Of a DNA stretch of 64,000 nt, positions 45,637-56,390 are shown piece after piece (positions within the stretch are counted from its first letter, which is position 1; every line of letters starts with the position of its first letter). The notes beneath the pieces were generated by a model. It worked only from the letters and a program-made list of their open reading frames with translations. It was not told the origin of the DNA and ran no database searches. A program made the translations under genes and the position numbers. Source of the stretch: Maratus speciosus (lineage: Eukaryota > Arthropoda > Arachnida > Araneae > Salticidae); the NCBI GenBank assembly GCA_963932465.1, contig OZ010786.1, positions 531,839,073-531,903,072 of the forward strand, in the 5' to 3' direction.

Positions 45637-47365
45637 GTTAATGATTTATCAATTTAACAGAAGCAGCAATGTGAGGCACTTGTGAACAGACTAGTTGGCG
45701 GCAGATATGAATAGTTTATAAGTGCCCCAATAATCATTCTGTGAATCTGTTTCTTTCAGTTAACTTAATGAGAAATAATGTCAGTTCCATTATCTACAAT
45801 TTTCCTGAAATAGAAGATATTTTCCTCACATTAAAGTTGATTTTGTATTGAAACTTCCACAAACATATCTTTCAGCAAATACATAAAAAGCAACTAGCTC
45901 GTTTACGTTCAATTGTATTTTAAATAAATTTATTGTTTTCTAAAATGCAATAAGTGTTATATATTATTTTACTAAACGGTTTACAACAATATTTTTATGC
46001 ATTGTTAATACAAAAGTATTACCTTGAACAACTTTGCAAAATTGTCTATTACATTTGTTCTAACCTTGCAATGATGGCTTACTTCCATCCCGAAAACAGT
46101 AATGTATATGATGCTTTGAATGGAGATAGATACAAGTAATATTTTAAGAAAGTAAAATTTTTAAACTGATAACTACTGTAAAATTCCGATTGTAGCCCCC
46201 CCCCCCCCCCTTCTTTCAAAAGCAAAATAACTTGGGGGGGGGGTTATAGTCTAGATTTTTTAGTCATTAAAAAACCCTTCTTTATCAATAATTTACAAGT
46301 ATATAAGGCAAATACAGGAGTGAGAATCTTACGTATTTCGGCATATTTCCGATAAATAGTGTGTAAATGCCCCCTCCCCAAAATTTCCCCAAAACAAAAA
46401 CCCTTAAGCAAAATTTAAATGTTTTAATTTCTTTTTTAAAACTGCTTCTTTATTTTTTTATTTTATTGCAACAATACTTAATGAATCATATAAGCCACCC
46501 CCCCTTCAAATCTACTTATTTTCATTTTATAATCTTTTGCTTATACATATCACCCAGAAATTAGAGAGACATATATATAATTTTTCTTTATGGTGTTTTT
46601 AAAAGGTAGTATAACTAATGATTAAAATGACAAATGAATAACAGAATAAAAAGCATGGTAAAGGATATTTTTTCCCTGTGTTCACATGTGCCCCACGTGT
46701 GTTCACAACTACCCCGCTGATGGGGTACATGTGAACAATTTTTTGAATTTATAAAACTATTAAAAAATGTAAGAAGAACTATACAGGTGATTTAAAAAAA
46801 ATACCATGCTTAAAAGAAAGTTATATTTACTATATTAAGTAGTTTTTGTTTATAGAAATTAATCAAGTTATGAGAAAAAGCTATATTTAAGCGAACTGTT
46901 AACATGTGCCCCCATCTCCCCTACATTATATTTCTTGGAGGATGAATTTCCTAGCATTGTGTAGATACTCTTTAACTTTATGTAACATAAAATTTTAGAA
47001 ACGTTTAAAATGGAAAAGTAGAGTTTAAAAATTTAACATATAAAATTACCGGTAAAGGCCATTTTTTCCTCCGTCAAATGGAACATGATTTCGTCAAATT
47101 CATATAGTCTTTCAAATTAATTGGGATAGACATTGTATTTCTAAGAGGCTAAATTTCCCAGCATTGTGCATTCACTCTTTAACTTTATTTAATGCCCATT
47201 TCTAGAAATGTTTCAAGTGGAAAAGTAGAGTTTGAAAATTTAACACATAAACATACAGACAAAGATCAATTCTTTCCTCAGTCAAACAGAACATGATTTC
47301 ATCAAATCCACCTATTCATTCAAAATAATTGGGCTAGAGATTATATCTCTTGGATGATTTTTTTT

Positions 47366-47929
47366 TTTTAATAAGACGTTTATACTTAATTGTTGAAAAT
47401 GTATCCTCTCAAACATGGAATATATTGCAATTTTTATGCAACCTTCGTTTATTTTAGAATTAACATTTATAAAGTTCATAAAGTTCTACGTCTGTTTTAA
47501 AATTTAATTATCATTAAGTAAAGTAATTAGTCCAACTTTTATATTTTCCTCTGATAATTTCAGCCAATTTGACACATGGTCTGTAAAAAAAAAAAATCAA
47601 ATTTAATAAATTTGTTAGAATAACAATTAGGTGAAACTGATTAACTATTTTATATCGTTAGTAATGAAATATTAAAAAAAAAAAAACATTTTTTATTTCA
47701 TTTGTTACAAAAATAACAAATTTTTGCGCATTAAGTTTTTATTTTAGTGACATGTATTTTCATGAATTTATTGCGATTTACGTTTAAAATATATAAATAT
47801 ATATTTTCCCTCGAAAACAAAAAAAAAATACTTTTATTTTAACTTAAATGTTTAACAAAGCAATGAAAAACACTTGCCCTCCAAGTTGTAATATTTTTAA
47901 ATATTTTAAATCAGTTAGATATAAAAGAG
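47366..47929. other. AT-rich sequence, nothing recognised
   Basis: Homopolymer A and T tracts only. Confidence 0.4.
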
Positions 47930-48150
47930 CATTTTGAAAAATGAAACAAACGAGAATGTCAGTTTCTTTTCTACATCTAAGTATCCACTGTATCTGAAAA
48001 ACCTGGGCATTTGGTTTTGTGCCAAGCTACAGTTTTGGCGTTACTGTTTACAATATATCTTGTACGTTATGTCACGTAGTAAAGAGCAAAACTGAAATTC
48101 AATTTATCACTATTTAAGCACTATATTCTGTGTTGAATTATTTAGCTGTT
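47930..48150 (+). repeat. Dispersed module A, copy 1
   Basis: Blocks 'ttttgaaaaatgaaacaaa', 'ctgtatctgaaaaacc.gg.catttggttttgtgccaa' and 'tttacaatatatcttgtacgttatgtcacgta' recur at 55.55-55.78 kb, partly at 55.96-56.06 kb, and at 59.20-59.43 kb. Confidence 0.8.
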
Positions 48151-49321
48151 TTTTTTTTTTAATGTATAAGATATAAATAAAGTTAATGTGATTATTAAAA
48201 AAAGGTTTTCTTGGTGGATTATTTAAATTAGAAAGAAATTACCACGCACATTAATAAAATATTTTGATGTTGGGGATTTAATAAATATAATCCTTCTTTT
48301 TTATAAAATATATATCATTCAAAATATTGTGAGTGATGAAAAATAACATATTAACATACATTTTGAATATAAATTTAATGTAAAATGTTTATAATTGATT
48401 TTATTTATTTTTGAGTGAAGTGATACTTCTACTGTCAAATTTCAAGAAAGTAAAACCATTTTATCAAATTTGATTTTGTTTGATTTTTTTCGATTTTTTA
48501 TTCGTTAAGTGTATACAAACATTATTGAAACCAGTCAAAATAGCAATTAAAATATTTTATTATAAAAGGAAAAAAAATATATTTTTCTTAAAACTGCAAA
48601 TTGCGAATTAATCTATAGCCATTAAGGTTAAATTAGTATAACTAGGCACTGAAGGCACCACAATTTATTTTCTACTTGCAATATTTATTTTCTAATCGGG
48701 TGCGTAAGCTGTTATACCAATTTTCTGCTTGTCAAAAATCTTACTGTTTGGTGCACCCTGCAATTGCTAATTCTGCTTCTTGCAATTTTTTAAATACATA
48801 AAATGAAATAACATATTTATATCTTTCATCTCAATAAAAATTGTGTTTTAAAATCATATGCATTTTAAGATATTCAATGTTGACAATGGTCTCCTTTTTT
48901 CATTTTTATTTATTTTAAGAGACCTGCTACCAATTAATTAGAATGAATTACATAAATATTATTTGTTCACACTTTTTTGCATTGGATGGATCTTTCAATA
49001 CGCCTCGAGTGATATTAAAGGTTAATTAAAAACCTATCTGAAAAAACGCGACACGGACTAAGGCAGCGTTTCAAGTTGTGCGCAATGCCAAATGGAAATT
49101 TCGAATGAATGTTTTGTTTTAGGTACAATGTAGAAAGAAAGGTTATTACTGTGCTGAATTTAGTTTTATGAAATACCAAATGCAGTTTAAATATGCACTG
49201 TTTTTATTGTTAATACCGATTTAAGTTCATTACAAACAGATTAAGATAACATTAAACAAGTCGGATGTGCCAATACCAAAATTTCTTCTATCTCGTACAT
49301 TTTAATACTTTCTGATAAATG
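48151..49321. other. AT-rich sequence, nothing recognised
   Basis: No open frame of interest and no clear repeat. Confidence 0.4.
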
Positions 49322-50130
49322 CAGCACAGTAGCGCCAGCGGTTAGGTGATTTATACTAAAATCTAATCATGGACATCTTACGTGAACTTCTAATTGAATT
49401 TGAAGTCTGATGAAAATTCTTGCATTAGTTTTTTAGATAGAGCTATTGCGGAAATCGTGAAAAGTTCTGTATAACAGTGGCACCTCTTGTGTAATTTACA
49501 TCAAAAACTTATCAGGATCAAAATATCAGGGACTAACTGAATTTAATGTTTGGTGAAAATCCACGCATTAGTTCTTGAGATACAGCTATTGCGGAAATTG
49601 TGAAAATAGCTGCATAGTAGCGCCATCGGTTGGGCGATTTACACCAAAAACTAAACAGCATTAATTTATATTAGGGGCTAAATGAATCTTAAAGTTGATG
49701 GAAATTCGTGCATTAGTTTCTGAGATAGAGCTATTGATATAATCATGAATAATGCAGCATAACAGCCCCACTTATTGGGCTATTTACACCAAAGTGTTAT
49801 CAGCAGCGAATTGTATCAAGGACTAACTGAATCTGAAGTTTTCTGAAAATCCGTGCTTTCGTATTTGAGATATAGCTATTGTGAAAATCATAAATAATAC
49901 AGCATAGAAGCGTCAGCTGCTGGGCGATTTATACTAAAAAGTTATCGACACCAATTTATATCAGGGACTAACTGAAACTAAAGCTTTATTATATTCCGTT
50001 CAATAGTTCCTAAGATAGAGCGCCCACAAAATTTGTGTCACATATAGACAGGCAGACATTTTGTAAAAACAAATTTTTCATGATCTCTGTCCCCAAAAAC
50101 GCAAGAATCCGTCGAAAACCTGAATTCGAA
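49322..50130 (+). repeat. Module B: five-unit ~147-bp tandem array
   Basis: A 'gcagcatagtagcgccatcggttgggcgatttacacc'-type start recurs near 49322, 49468, 49610, 49758 and 49910. Each is followed by 'tatcagggactaactgaat', 'ttga.gaaaatccgtgcattagtt' and 'tgagatagagctattgcggaaat'. The array ends in a 'gacaggcagacattttgtaaa' segment. Single units or pairs recur at about 56.30-56.39 and 59.62-60.47 kb. Confidence 0.85.
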
Positions 50131-50599
50131 AATTTTCACAAATCAAATATTTTCTTCTTGTAAAGATAGAAGAAAGTAAAAATGAGTTATACAGAATAGC
50201 TATATTTGATATTATTTAGGTTTCATATCTCTTTGAACATTCACGTTATATTCATTTACATTTTTCTAGTATATACTGATATACCGAAACCTACTTGTAT
50301 AGTTTTTTACAAAGTCTTAGTATTATTTTAACAACCTTTTTTAATAACCCAATTACTAATTCATATGTTTATTGTACGGGACCCTCTGTGCGCGTGTAAT
50401 ACTCGCACTTGACCGTTTATTTATTTATTTATTTTTTATATTTGATGTAAACTATAAGAAAATAAACAATTCGTTTGTCGCCCTTCTCTAATAGTATTTT
50501 TTTCTGGCATGCAAAATTTTTTCAAAAGTATGTATGTATTAACACTACATTTTTGAAAAGTATAAAAAAAACTATAACGAGAAACAGTTTTATTTTCAT
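50131..50599. other. AT-rich sequence between modules B and C
   Basis: No gene was recognised. Confidence 0.4.
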
Positions 50600-51235
50600 T
50601 TGACCAAAATTTAACAAAATAAATAATCTACCTTATACTTTGCTCTGATATTTTCATATATTTTCTAAATTTAAGAGAGGCCATTCCTTTTTCTTCTGAG
50701 ACGAATTCTAACAGAAGCCTTAACTTTCTATTTATTTGAAAGTTTTCAATAAAAGAAAACTTCTGCTATTTGATATACTTTAATCTCGCAAGAGGAAAAC
50801 ATTTTCTGCAGCGATTAAAGAAAATTTACGTAACATGTTAACAATGTATATTGGAAGACATGGAAGCCAGAAATTTAAAATACATTTTTCAAAGTAATGA
50901 TTATTTTATGAATTATAATTCCGATGTATTTTCACAATTTGTTCCTTTAGAGAAAATTATATTTTAGTCAAGACAATCGCTTAATCATATTTTAAATATA
51001 AATAAGTTATAGTCACAGTATAATTATAATAGGTTGAATAATAGTTGTTATTAATCAGAATGCGTCTTATATTCTCTTCTAAAAGTTTGATTTACAAAAT
51101 AATAAATTCATTAATCATTAGAGTAATAATAATAAAATAAGTATAAATTCTGCCTTGCTCTGAAATAAAGACATGTAAAATAACTTTTTAAATAAATTAT
51201 TTGAAAACAACGTTTAAACACACAATAAAACAAGT

Positions 51236-51295
51236 AGATTTGACCATACGTATACGTTTCGTGAGTACTAGGACTCACATCCTCAGTGTAAAAAC
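51236..51295 (-). ncRNA. Hammerhead-ribozyme-like motif, inverted copy
   Basis: On the minus strand: CTGAGGA (complement of 51280-51286), one extra T, stem II GTGAGT/ACTCAC with hexaloop CCTAGT, GAAA (complement of 51257-51260), then a loop-less self-complementary stem III CGTA/TACG, and the predicted cleavage position TA (complement of 51247-51248). It is identical in core to the copy in the right arm. Confidence 0.7.
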
Positions 51296-51401
51296 TTTAA
51301 AAACTTTAAAAACAATATCCCCCCAACTGCATGTACGGTAAAAAAACCCAAATGTCAAAACATAATGCCAAAACACCATCAAATTCTAACAGCCAATGAA
51401 A

Positions 51402-51887
51402 TTAATGCGGAAGTGAAGTGTCGTGACACAACAAATCCATCCAGAAAGTTGAGATGTATGGTGTACTAGATAAATCATTAACCAAGGAGTCTTTAAATTT
51501 ATGGATATGAATAGCCTCGAAAAAGTCTAAATCCAGAGGAGTAATGCATTTCTCGATAATGGTAGCTGAGTCAAAATTAAAATTATGTCCCTCCTCCCAG
51601 CAGTGAGAGGCGATAGAGGATTTCTGTAATTCTTTTTTCTTTACATAGTTTCTGTGTTCATTGATTCTGTAACGGAGTTTTCGCTTAGTTTGTCCAATGT
51701 AGGACAAACCACATTGGCACTGAATGTTGTAAATGCCCCAATAATTATGTGGAGGAATTTGGTCCTTAAGTTGCGAAAAAGATAATTTATTAACCGGTTT
51801 AAAAACCACATTAAAATCATAATGTCTTAAGATATTAGCCATCTTAAAGCTAAAGGTAAACCTTTTGCTGTCACACTCCCCCACCAT
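51402..51887 (-). pseudogene. Penelope-like GIY-YIG endonuclease, intact C-terminal fragment
   Basis: The frame has 161 codons. The first ~15 come from the dimer junction. From 'KMANILRHYDFNVVFKPV' it follows the linker after the Penelope reverse transcriptase, then 'NYWGIYNIQCQCGLSYIGQT': the literal GIY and YIG motifs, separated by a CxC pair. 'KRKLRYRINEH' follows with the conserved Arg, and then an H...H pair in 'ASHCWEEGHNF', giving the CCHH pattern typical of Penelope endonucleases. A conserved acidic residue lies in 'EAIHIH'. The element is truncated, so the reverse transcriptase is missing. The open frame is intact to its stop. Confidence 0.9.
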
Positions 51888-51935
51888 TTCAATTCATGTC
51901 ACCCCCCTTCCCAAAAAGCTTCGGCTTTTCATTAT

Positions 51936-52601
51936 TTGATTAATAGAGCTCGCTTAATTTGTTCAGATAATAATTCACTTATTACAGAATTAAATTACAT
52001 TATATCTGTGGCTATTGATCGAGGTTTTAGTTTATCTTATATCAATAATTTAATTTCTCATAGTCTTAATAAATATGTTAATAATCTTGATTCTCCTGTT
52101 ACTGCGGTTTCCATTTCCAACCTTATCATTTTACCATTTTATAATAGCATTAGCTTTAAGATGGCTAATATCTTAAGACATTATGATTTTAATGTGGTTT
52201 TTAAACCGGTTAATAAATTATCTTTTTCGCAACTTAAGGACCAAATTCCTCCACATAATTATTGGGGAATTTAAAACATTCAATGCCAATGTGGTTTGTC
52301 CTACATTGGACAAACTAAACGAAAACTCCGTTACAGAATCAATGAACACAGAAACTATGTAAAGAAAAAAGAATTACAGAAATCCTCTATCGCCTCTCAT
52401 TGCTGGGAGGAGGGACATAATTTTTATTTTGACTCAGCTACCATTATCAAGAAATGCATTACTCCTCTGGATTTAGACTTTTTTGAGGCTATTCATATCC
52501 ATAAATTTAAAGACTCCTTGGTTAATGATTTATCTAGTACACCATACATCTCAACTTTCTGGATGGATTTGTTGTGTCACGACACTTCACTTCCGCATTA
52601 A
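51936..52601 (+). pseudogene. Penelope-like RT C-terminus plus GIY-YIG, one in-frame stop
   Basis: This starts further upstream than its inverted twin. 'RARLICSDNNSLITELNYI' and 'NNLISHSLNKY' match the helical region after the Penelope reverse transcriptase palm. The linker and the GIY-YIG domain then follow. A TAA at 52272-52274 replaces the Tyr of the GIY motif (the twin has TAT), splitting the frame into 112 codons and, from 52296, 101 codons. Other differences from the twin are few (Asn to Tyr, Glu to Lys). Near-identity of the arms suggests that a single event made both. Confidence 0.88.
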
Positions 52602-52708
52602 TTTCATTGGCTGTTAGAACTTGATGGTCTTTTGGTATTATGTTTTGACATTTGGGTTTTTTCACCGTACATGCAGTTGGGGGGATATTGTTTTTAAAGT
52701 TTTTAAAG

Positions 52709-52770
52709 TTTTTACACTGAGGATGTGAGTCCTAGTACTCACGAAACGTATACGTATGGTCAAATCTACT
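52709..52770 (+). ncRNA. Hammerhead-ribozyme-like motif, direct copy
   Basis: CTGAGGA (52717-52723), an extra T (52724), stem II GTGAGT (52725-52730) and ACTCAC (52737-52742) closing hexaloop CCTAGT, GAAA (52743-52746), stem III CGTA/TACG (52747-52754) with no loop, and T-A (52755-52756) as the predicted cleavage position. Stem I is weak as drawn (two pairs, an internal loop, then TTT/AAA). It lies 3' of the coding part, in the terminal-repeat-like region. Hammerheads with short stem III are known in Penelope-like elements and are thought to act as dimers. Confidence 0.7.
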
Positions 52771-53480
52771 TGTTTTATTGTGTGTTTAAACGTTGTTTTC
52801 AAATAATTTATATTTTCACACAAGTTCTGTACTTATTAACTTTTTAAATATTTATTGTTTTTTTTATTTAAATTAAACATAATGTCACCTTTGTACAATC
52901 GCTCTTACAGTTTATTGTGTCAACAGAACATTTGAGAAATTGTTGTAATATCAAATTTCGTCAACAAATGTATTTTGGTATTTTAAAATCTTATAAAAAA
53001 TGAAACTGTTTATGTCTTGCAATTTCAAAGCTTTCTTTCTGACTTTCGAGGATGCTAGATAATCTGAAATAATATTTTAAAAAATACTAAGTTTTCTGTT
53101 TATTTCGAATACGAAACAACAATAGGGCTTCTGCATTTATTCTTTTATATTAGTTTCCAAAGATAAAATTGTTTTTTCAGAAATTAAAAGTAAATATTAC
53201 AAGAAAATCAAAGAGTATGTCAAAAAAGATAAAGGGAAGTTTAGATTGTAGAAGATAAAATGAAAATGGTATTTTAAACAGACAGGGTTATAATAAGAAG
53301 TTTTAATTAGAAAGATTTTTGTGAAACGTTTTATACTTTTAAAAATGAAAAATATTTTGAATTATTTTGCATTTAAGAAAAAAAAAATATGAATTTATAA
53401 TTTTTTATGTTTCATTTTGATTTTCTGATAAGTACATTAGTCCTATTGTTCAGTTTATAGAAAACACTACAACAAAATAA

Positions 53481-54237
53481 TTTACAATTATGCGTATCTA
53501 TACCAGAAATATATTAATTTATGTAGTAAATTAGATTTTTTTAACAAAAAGAATGTATCACTGCAATGCATTGCTTGTCTTCCATTATGTGCATTTTTTA
53601 ATAAGCGACTATAATTTATTTTCAGAGAGAAATTACAAAATATGTATATGCGTACACTTACAGTGAACAGATTTTGAGTTAAGAACTGAGAAAGATATTT
53701 GCTTTTCTTATTTAACATTAGTTTAATATGTGTTAAGAATGACATAAATTTTCCTTTCAGGTTCATGACGTCGGTTTATGCTTTTGTTAGTCTTTGGGAT
53801 AAAAATATCTTTGAGTTTAATTACATCGTTGCCTGTCACTGTTATACCCATGTAGGTTCTTCGACTGGAGAAAATTTTTAGAATAACCAACGGTAATTAG
53901 ACTGCAAATGTTAAACATCTTTGCAAATGCGTTGCAGAAATACCATATTATTTAAAAAAACATTCGCATATTACAAAACAATTATAACATAGAAACTATC
54001 TTAATGAAGAATTATTTTTTTAGAATTGTTACTGAATTTTTTTTTGTTACATCTCCTAAATGGACTATTGCCATTGTAAAGTCTTCAAATAATTAGCAAT
54101 AATTAGTGATTTAGTTTATCGGTGCAGTAGTCAGGTTCAATCTTTACAACTGAGACGCGTTTCTCAGGGTGATAAAACAAGTCTTCACTCTCATACAATA
54201 CACGAAACCGTGTTACTATGTGCAGTTTTCTATGCTT
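53481..54237. other. AT-rich; one unassigned frame
   Basis: A 60-codon frame at 53699-53881 (+) has a polypyrimidine tract and 'cag' near 53759 that resemble a splice acceptor, but no family motif. The minus-strand frame at 53488-53766 overlaps it. Neither is called as a gene. Confidence 0.35.
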
Positions 54238-54915
54238 TGTGACACTATAAATTTGTCACAATATTTGTAAATTAATTTCTCCGACAGTTGAGCCTGTAAG
54301 AGCAGAATGTCAGCCACTTGCTAGCCGGAGGTTAGCATCGCTCTTGCCGAGAACAGAAGAAAAGCTCCCAAAAGACGCAAAGTATTCTATCCGCGACTCC
54401 AAGTTCTGTTGTAGTGAACGCGATTCTCCCACCTCCTTCTCCGAGGGAAGAGAAAGAGAAGGAAGTGAGAGACCGGATGCTGAGGGTAGATCGAGAGAGT
54501 GTGGATAAAAAAAAGAGTAAGGATCAGAACACAGAGTAAAATACACTTTTAGATCACGGAAGAATTCACAGCGAGTGCTGCCTACGCTCGCTACGAGTAG
54601 CTGCCTTCACATCAGTGCAGGTAGAGAGTTGCAGACAGTTGATTACACTAGTAACTAGCTCGTCTGAAAAAGTCCTATGAACTTCTGGTGAATATTGTCT
54701 ACAAGTGAATTTCTTTTAAATTTTATTAAGACCGTAAAAACAACCAGTTGTTACCCGTTAGACATTAGTAAAATAGACATTAGTAAAATAGATGACTAAC
54801 TGATTTCTGAACTAAATTTGTGTAATATTTGAAATTATACATAATAAAGATAATAAAGTTTTAGTTATTTTATAAAAGAGAGGATTTCTATAAGTCCCCG
54901 CCTACCAACTTCACA
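54238..54915 (+). promoter_or_regulatory. Candidate solo LTR (GC-richer block)
   Basis: It starts TGTGACAC and could end TTCACA. It is visibly richer in G+C than its flanks, with a purine-rich core (gaagagaaagagaaggaagt), a 'taaaatac' TATA-like motif near 54537, a twice-repeated 'agacattagtaaaat' (about 54762-54791), a poly(A)-signal-like AATAAAG near 54843 and a 'taagtccccgcctacca' end like gypsy LTR ends in arthropods. No coding region adjoins it and no target duplication was seen, so the boundaries and the LTR call are tentative. The minus-strand frame at 54310-54546 is not recognised. Confidence 0.4.
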
Positions 54916-55549
54916 ACTAATCCTGAACAAGACAATAAATCATCACATCATGAATAATATTATTTGTTAACTTAGACACACATAGCATTACAATGTTGTA
55001 TCGGACTTAATAATTTTTAAATGATACATTTCTTTGGTCTAAATGTCTGGTGACTAATACTGACCACAGAAGGAAAATAATTTTGTAAGCAAGTATATTG
55101 CATGATTTGGCAAGAATGCATCACTTACATTGAGATTTTTAATTTGAATGTTTGTTGAAAAGTAACAGAATACATGTCAATTGTGTATTTTTGTTGTTAC
55201 ACGTTTTTGTATTTGTTGTAATGAACATGAAATTTTCTTGGATCCATGAACTAAATATTAAAATATGATATATAATAAAATAATAATAAAATATGAACAT
55301 GTTTGACATGGTTTCTCCATTCTCGTTATATAGCAAAATGTTTTAAAACAAATCGCAGAAACATCTTTTACATTAAATCTAAAATTTTTACACAGAGTCA
55401 TTTGCTTTTTTATATGTTTAGGATGCTGCAAGTTTTAGCGTTTAGATAATTTAGATATAAAACGTGCTTCTTACAGTTCTTACGCTTTTCACTTACAGTT
55501 CAGTTAAAGTGATAAAAAATGACATACAACATACATTTTAAAGTATCTA
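54916..55549. other. AT-rich sequence, nothing recognised
   Basis: The frame at 55139-55336 (-) is low-complexity. Confidence 0.4.
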
Positions 55550-56382
55550 GATATGTGAAACGAATTTTGAAAAATGAAACAAATAAAGGTGTAATATTCT
55601 TTTAAGCACCTAAATGTGCACTTTATCTGTAAAAACAGGATATTTGGTTTTAAGCCAAACAATAATATTGCTGTTTCTATTTACAACATATCGTGTACTT
55701 TACGTCATGTAATAAAAAGCTAAAATGAAATTAATCTATCAATGATAGAGTTGTTCTCCGCTGAATTATGTATGAGCTTTCAAGAAAATACATGAAACAT
55801 TTTTAATGTATTACGATTATTGCTAAAACGTATGTTGGCGGTTAAAAATTTTAATTTCGAAATAAACGTCTTTACAAAGTGGTGATATTTCCAGTTATTT
55901 AAAAAAGATGTTTGTTTAATTTTGGTAAGATAGAATATTAAAAACAAGAAAATATTACTTTCTAGCCATCCGTTTTTCTGCTTACAAGATATCGTGTATA
56001 TTATGTCACGTAATGAAAAGCTAAAATGACATAATTTCATCATCTTTAGAACTGTTCTGCACTGAATTGTATATGAGCTTTCAAGAAACTATATGAAATA
56101 TTTTGAATACATTGCGATTATTGCAATAACATAGGTTGCATGTTAAAATTTTAATTTCGAAGTAAACGTCCTTACAAAGTTCTTATATTCCCAATTATTA
56201 AAAACAGATGGTCGCTTAATTTTGATATGGTTGGCTATAAAAAAATACTGACAATCACAAATTTTCTTATATAAATGAAATCGACAGCAACCAAAACCAA
56301 ACGGCAATCTATTCGTCCTTAAGATATAGCTACCGCCGAATTCATTAAAAGCAGAGCATAGCAGCAACTCTTCACAGGCGAT
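55550..56382 (+). repeat. Module A copies 2 and 2b followed by a module B unit
   Basis: 'attttgaaaaatgaaacaaa', 'gtgcactttatctgtaaaaac' and 'tttacaacatatcgtgtact' are followed near 55.96 kb by a second partial copy (ttacaagatatcgtgtatat, gtcacgtaatgaaaagctaa). The 'cgattattgc..taa.c.ta.gtt' and 'aatttcgaa.taaacgtc.ttacaaag' blocks are also present twice. Near 56300-56382 a module B unit begins and is cut by the transposon at 56391. The minus-strand frames at 55780-56043 and 56143-56367 are two versions of the same repeat read in antisense. Confidence 0.7.
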
Positions 56383-56390
56383 ATGTACAC

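Larger units (their letters stand above)
44952..46921. mobile_element. TA-flanked DNA transposon inserted in the 205-bp array
   Basis: Left end CAGGAGATGGGGGCACGTGTGA; reverse complement of the right end GGGGAGATGGGGGCACATGTTA. TA lies at both borders (44950-44951, 46922-46923), and the array sequence 'gggata'/'cattatattt' is rejoined across them. A sub-terminal inverted segment (cacatgtgccccacgtgtg..., about 46684-46735) repeats the end sequence. A 77-codon minus-strand frame (44933-45166) spans the left end but is not recognised. It carries a mini Penelope-like insertion at 45301-45636. A hairpin of C-run and G-run lies at 46198-46243. Confidence 0.8.
44570..47365 (+). repeat. Four-unit ~205-bp tandem array, split by a DNA transposon
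   Basis: Units start near 44570 and 44771 (tag.attg.ac.ttcaa.cttaactttatgtaa.g.ccat) and, beyond the insertion, near 46951 and 47160. Common blocks are 'ttcctt.gtcaaac.gaacatgatttc.tcaa', 'ttctttcaaattaattgg' and 'gacattatatttcttgg'. The second and third units are separated by a TA-flanked element at 44952-46921. Confidence 0.88.
51195..52836 (+). mobile_element. Penelope-like element, head-to-head inverted dimer with 14-bp TSD
   Basis: Direct repeats taactttttaaata flank it (51181-51194 and 52837-52850). Two arms of about 660 bp (51195-51851 inverted, 52152-52810 direct) are nearly identical, around a ~300-bp centre present once. Each arm contains, in its own 5'-3' direction, the C-terminal reverse transcriptase/GIY-YIG coding part, a 3' region and a hammerhead-like motif. 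Both copies are 5'-truncated, the plus copy less so. The right copy has ~27 extra terminal bases. The GIY-YIG domain and the dimeric organisation are characteristic of Penelope-like retroelements. Confidence 0.9.
50600..53480 (+). repeat. Dispersed module C, copy 2, split by a Penelope-like element
   Basis: Collinear with 28.8-29.48 plus 32.98-33.5 kb and with 63.4-63.8 kb: 'ttcttctgagacgaattctaacag', 'aataataaattcattaatcatta', 'ccttgctctgaaa', 'aagttttctgtttattt', 'cgaaacaacaatagg' and 'ttataataagaa.ttttaatta'. The Penelope-like insertion (51195-52836) interrupts it, and a 14-bp duplication marks the junction. Confidence 0.75.

Noticed and set aside
53699..53881. Possible small exon with an acceptor-like 'tttcctttcag'
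   Set aside because: There is no matching donor/partner exon or protein family. A pyrimidine-rich AG is common in this sequence.
54310..54546. Ser/Leu-rich 78-codon minus-strand frame
   Set aside because: Antisense to the purine-rich core of the LTR-like block. Composition explains the openness.
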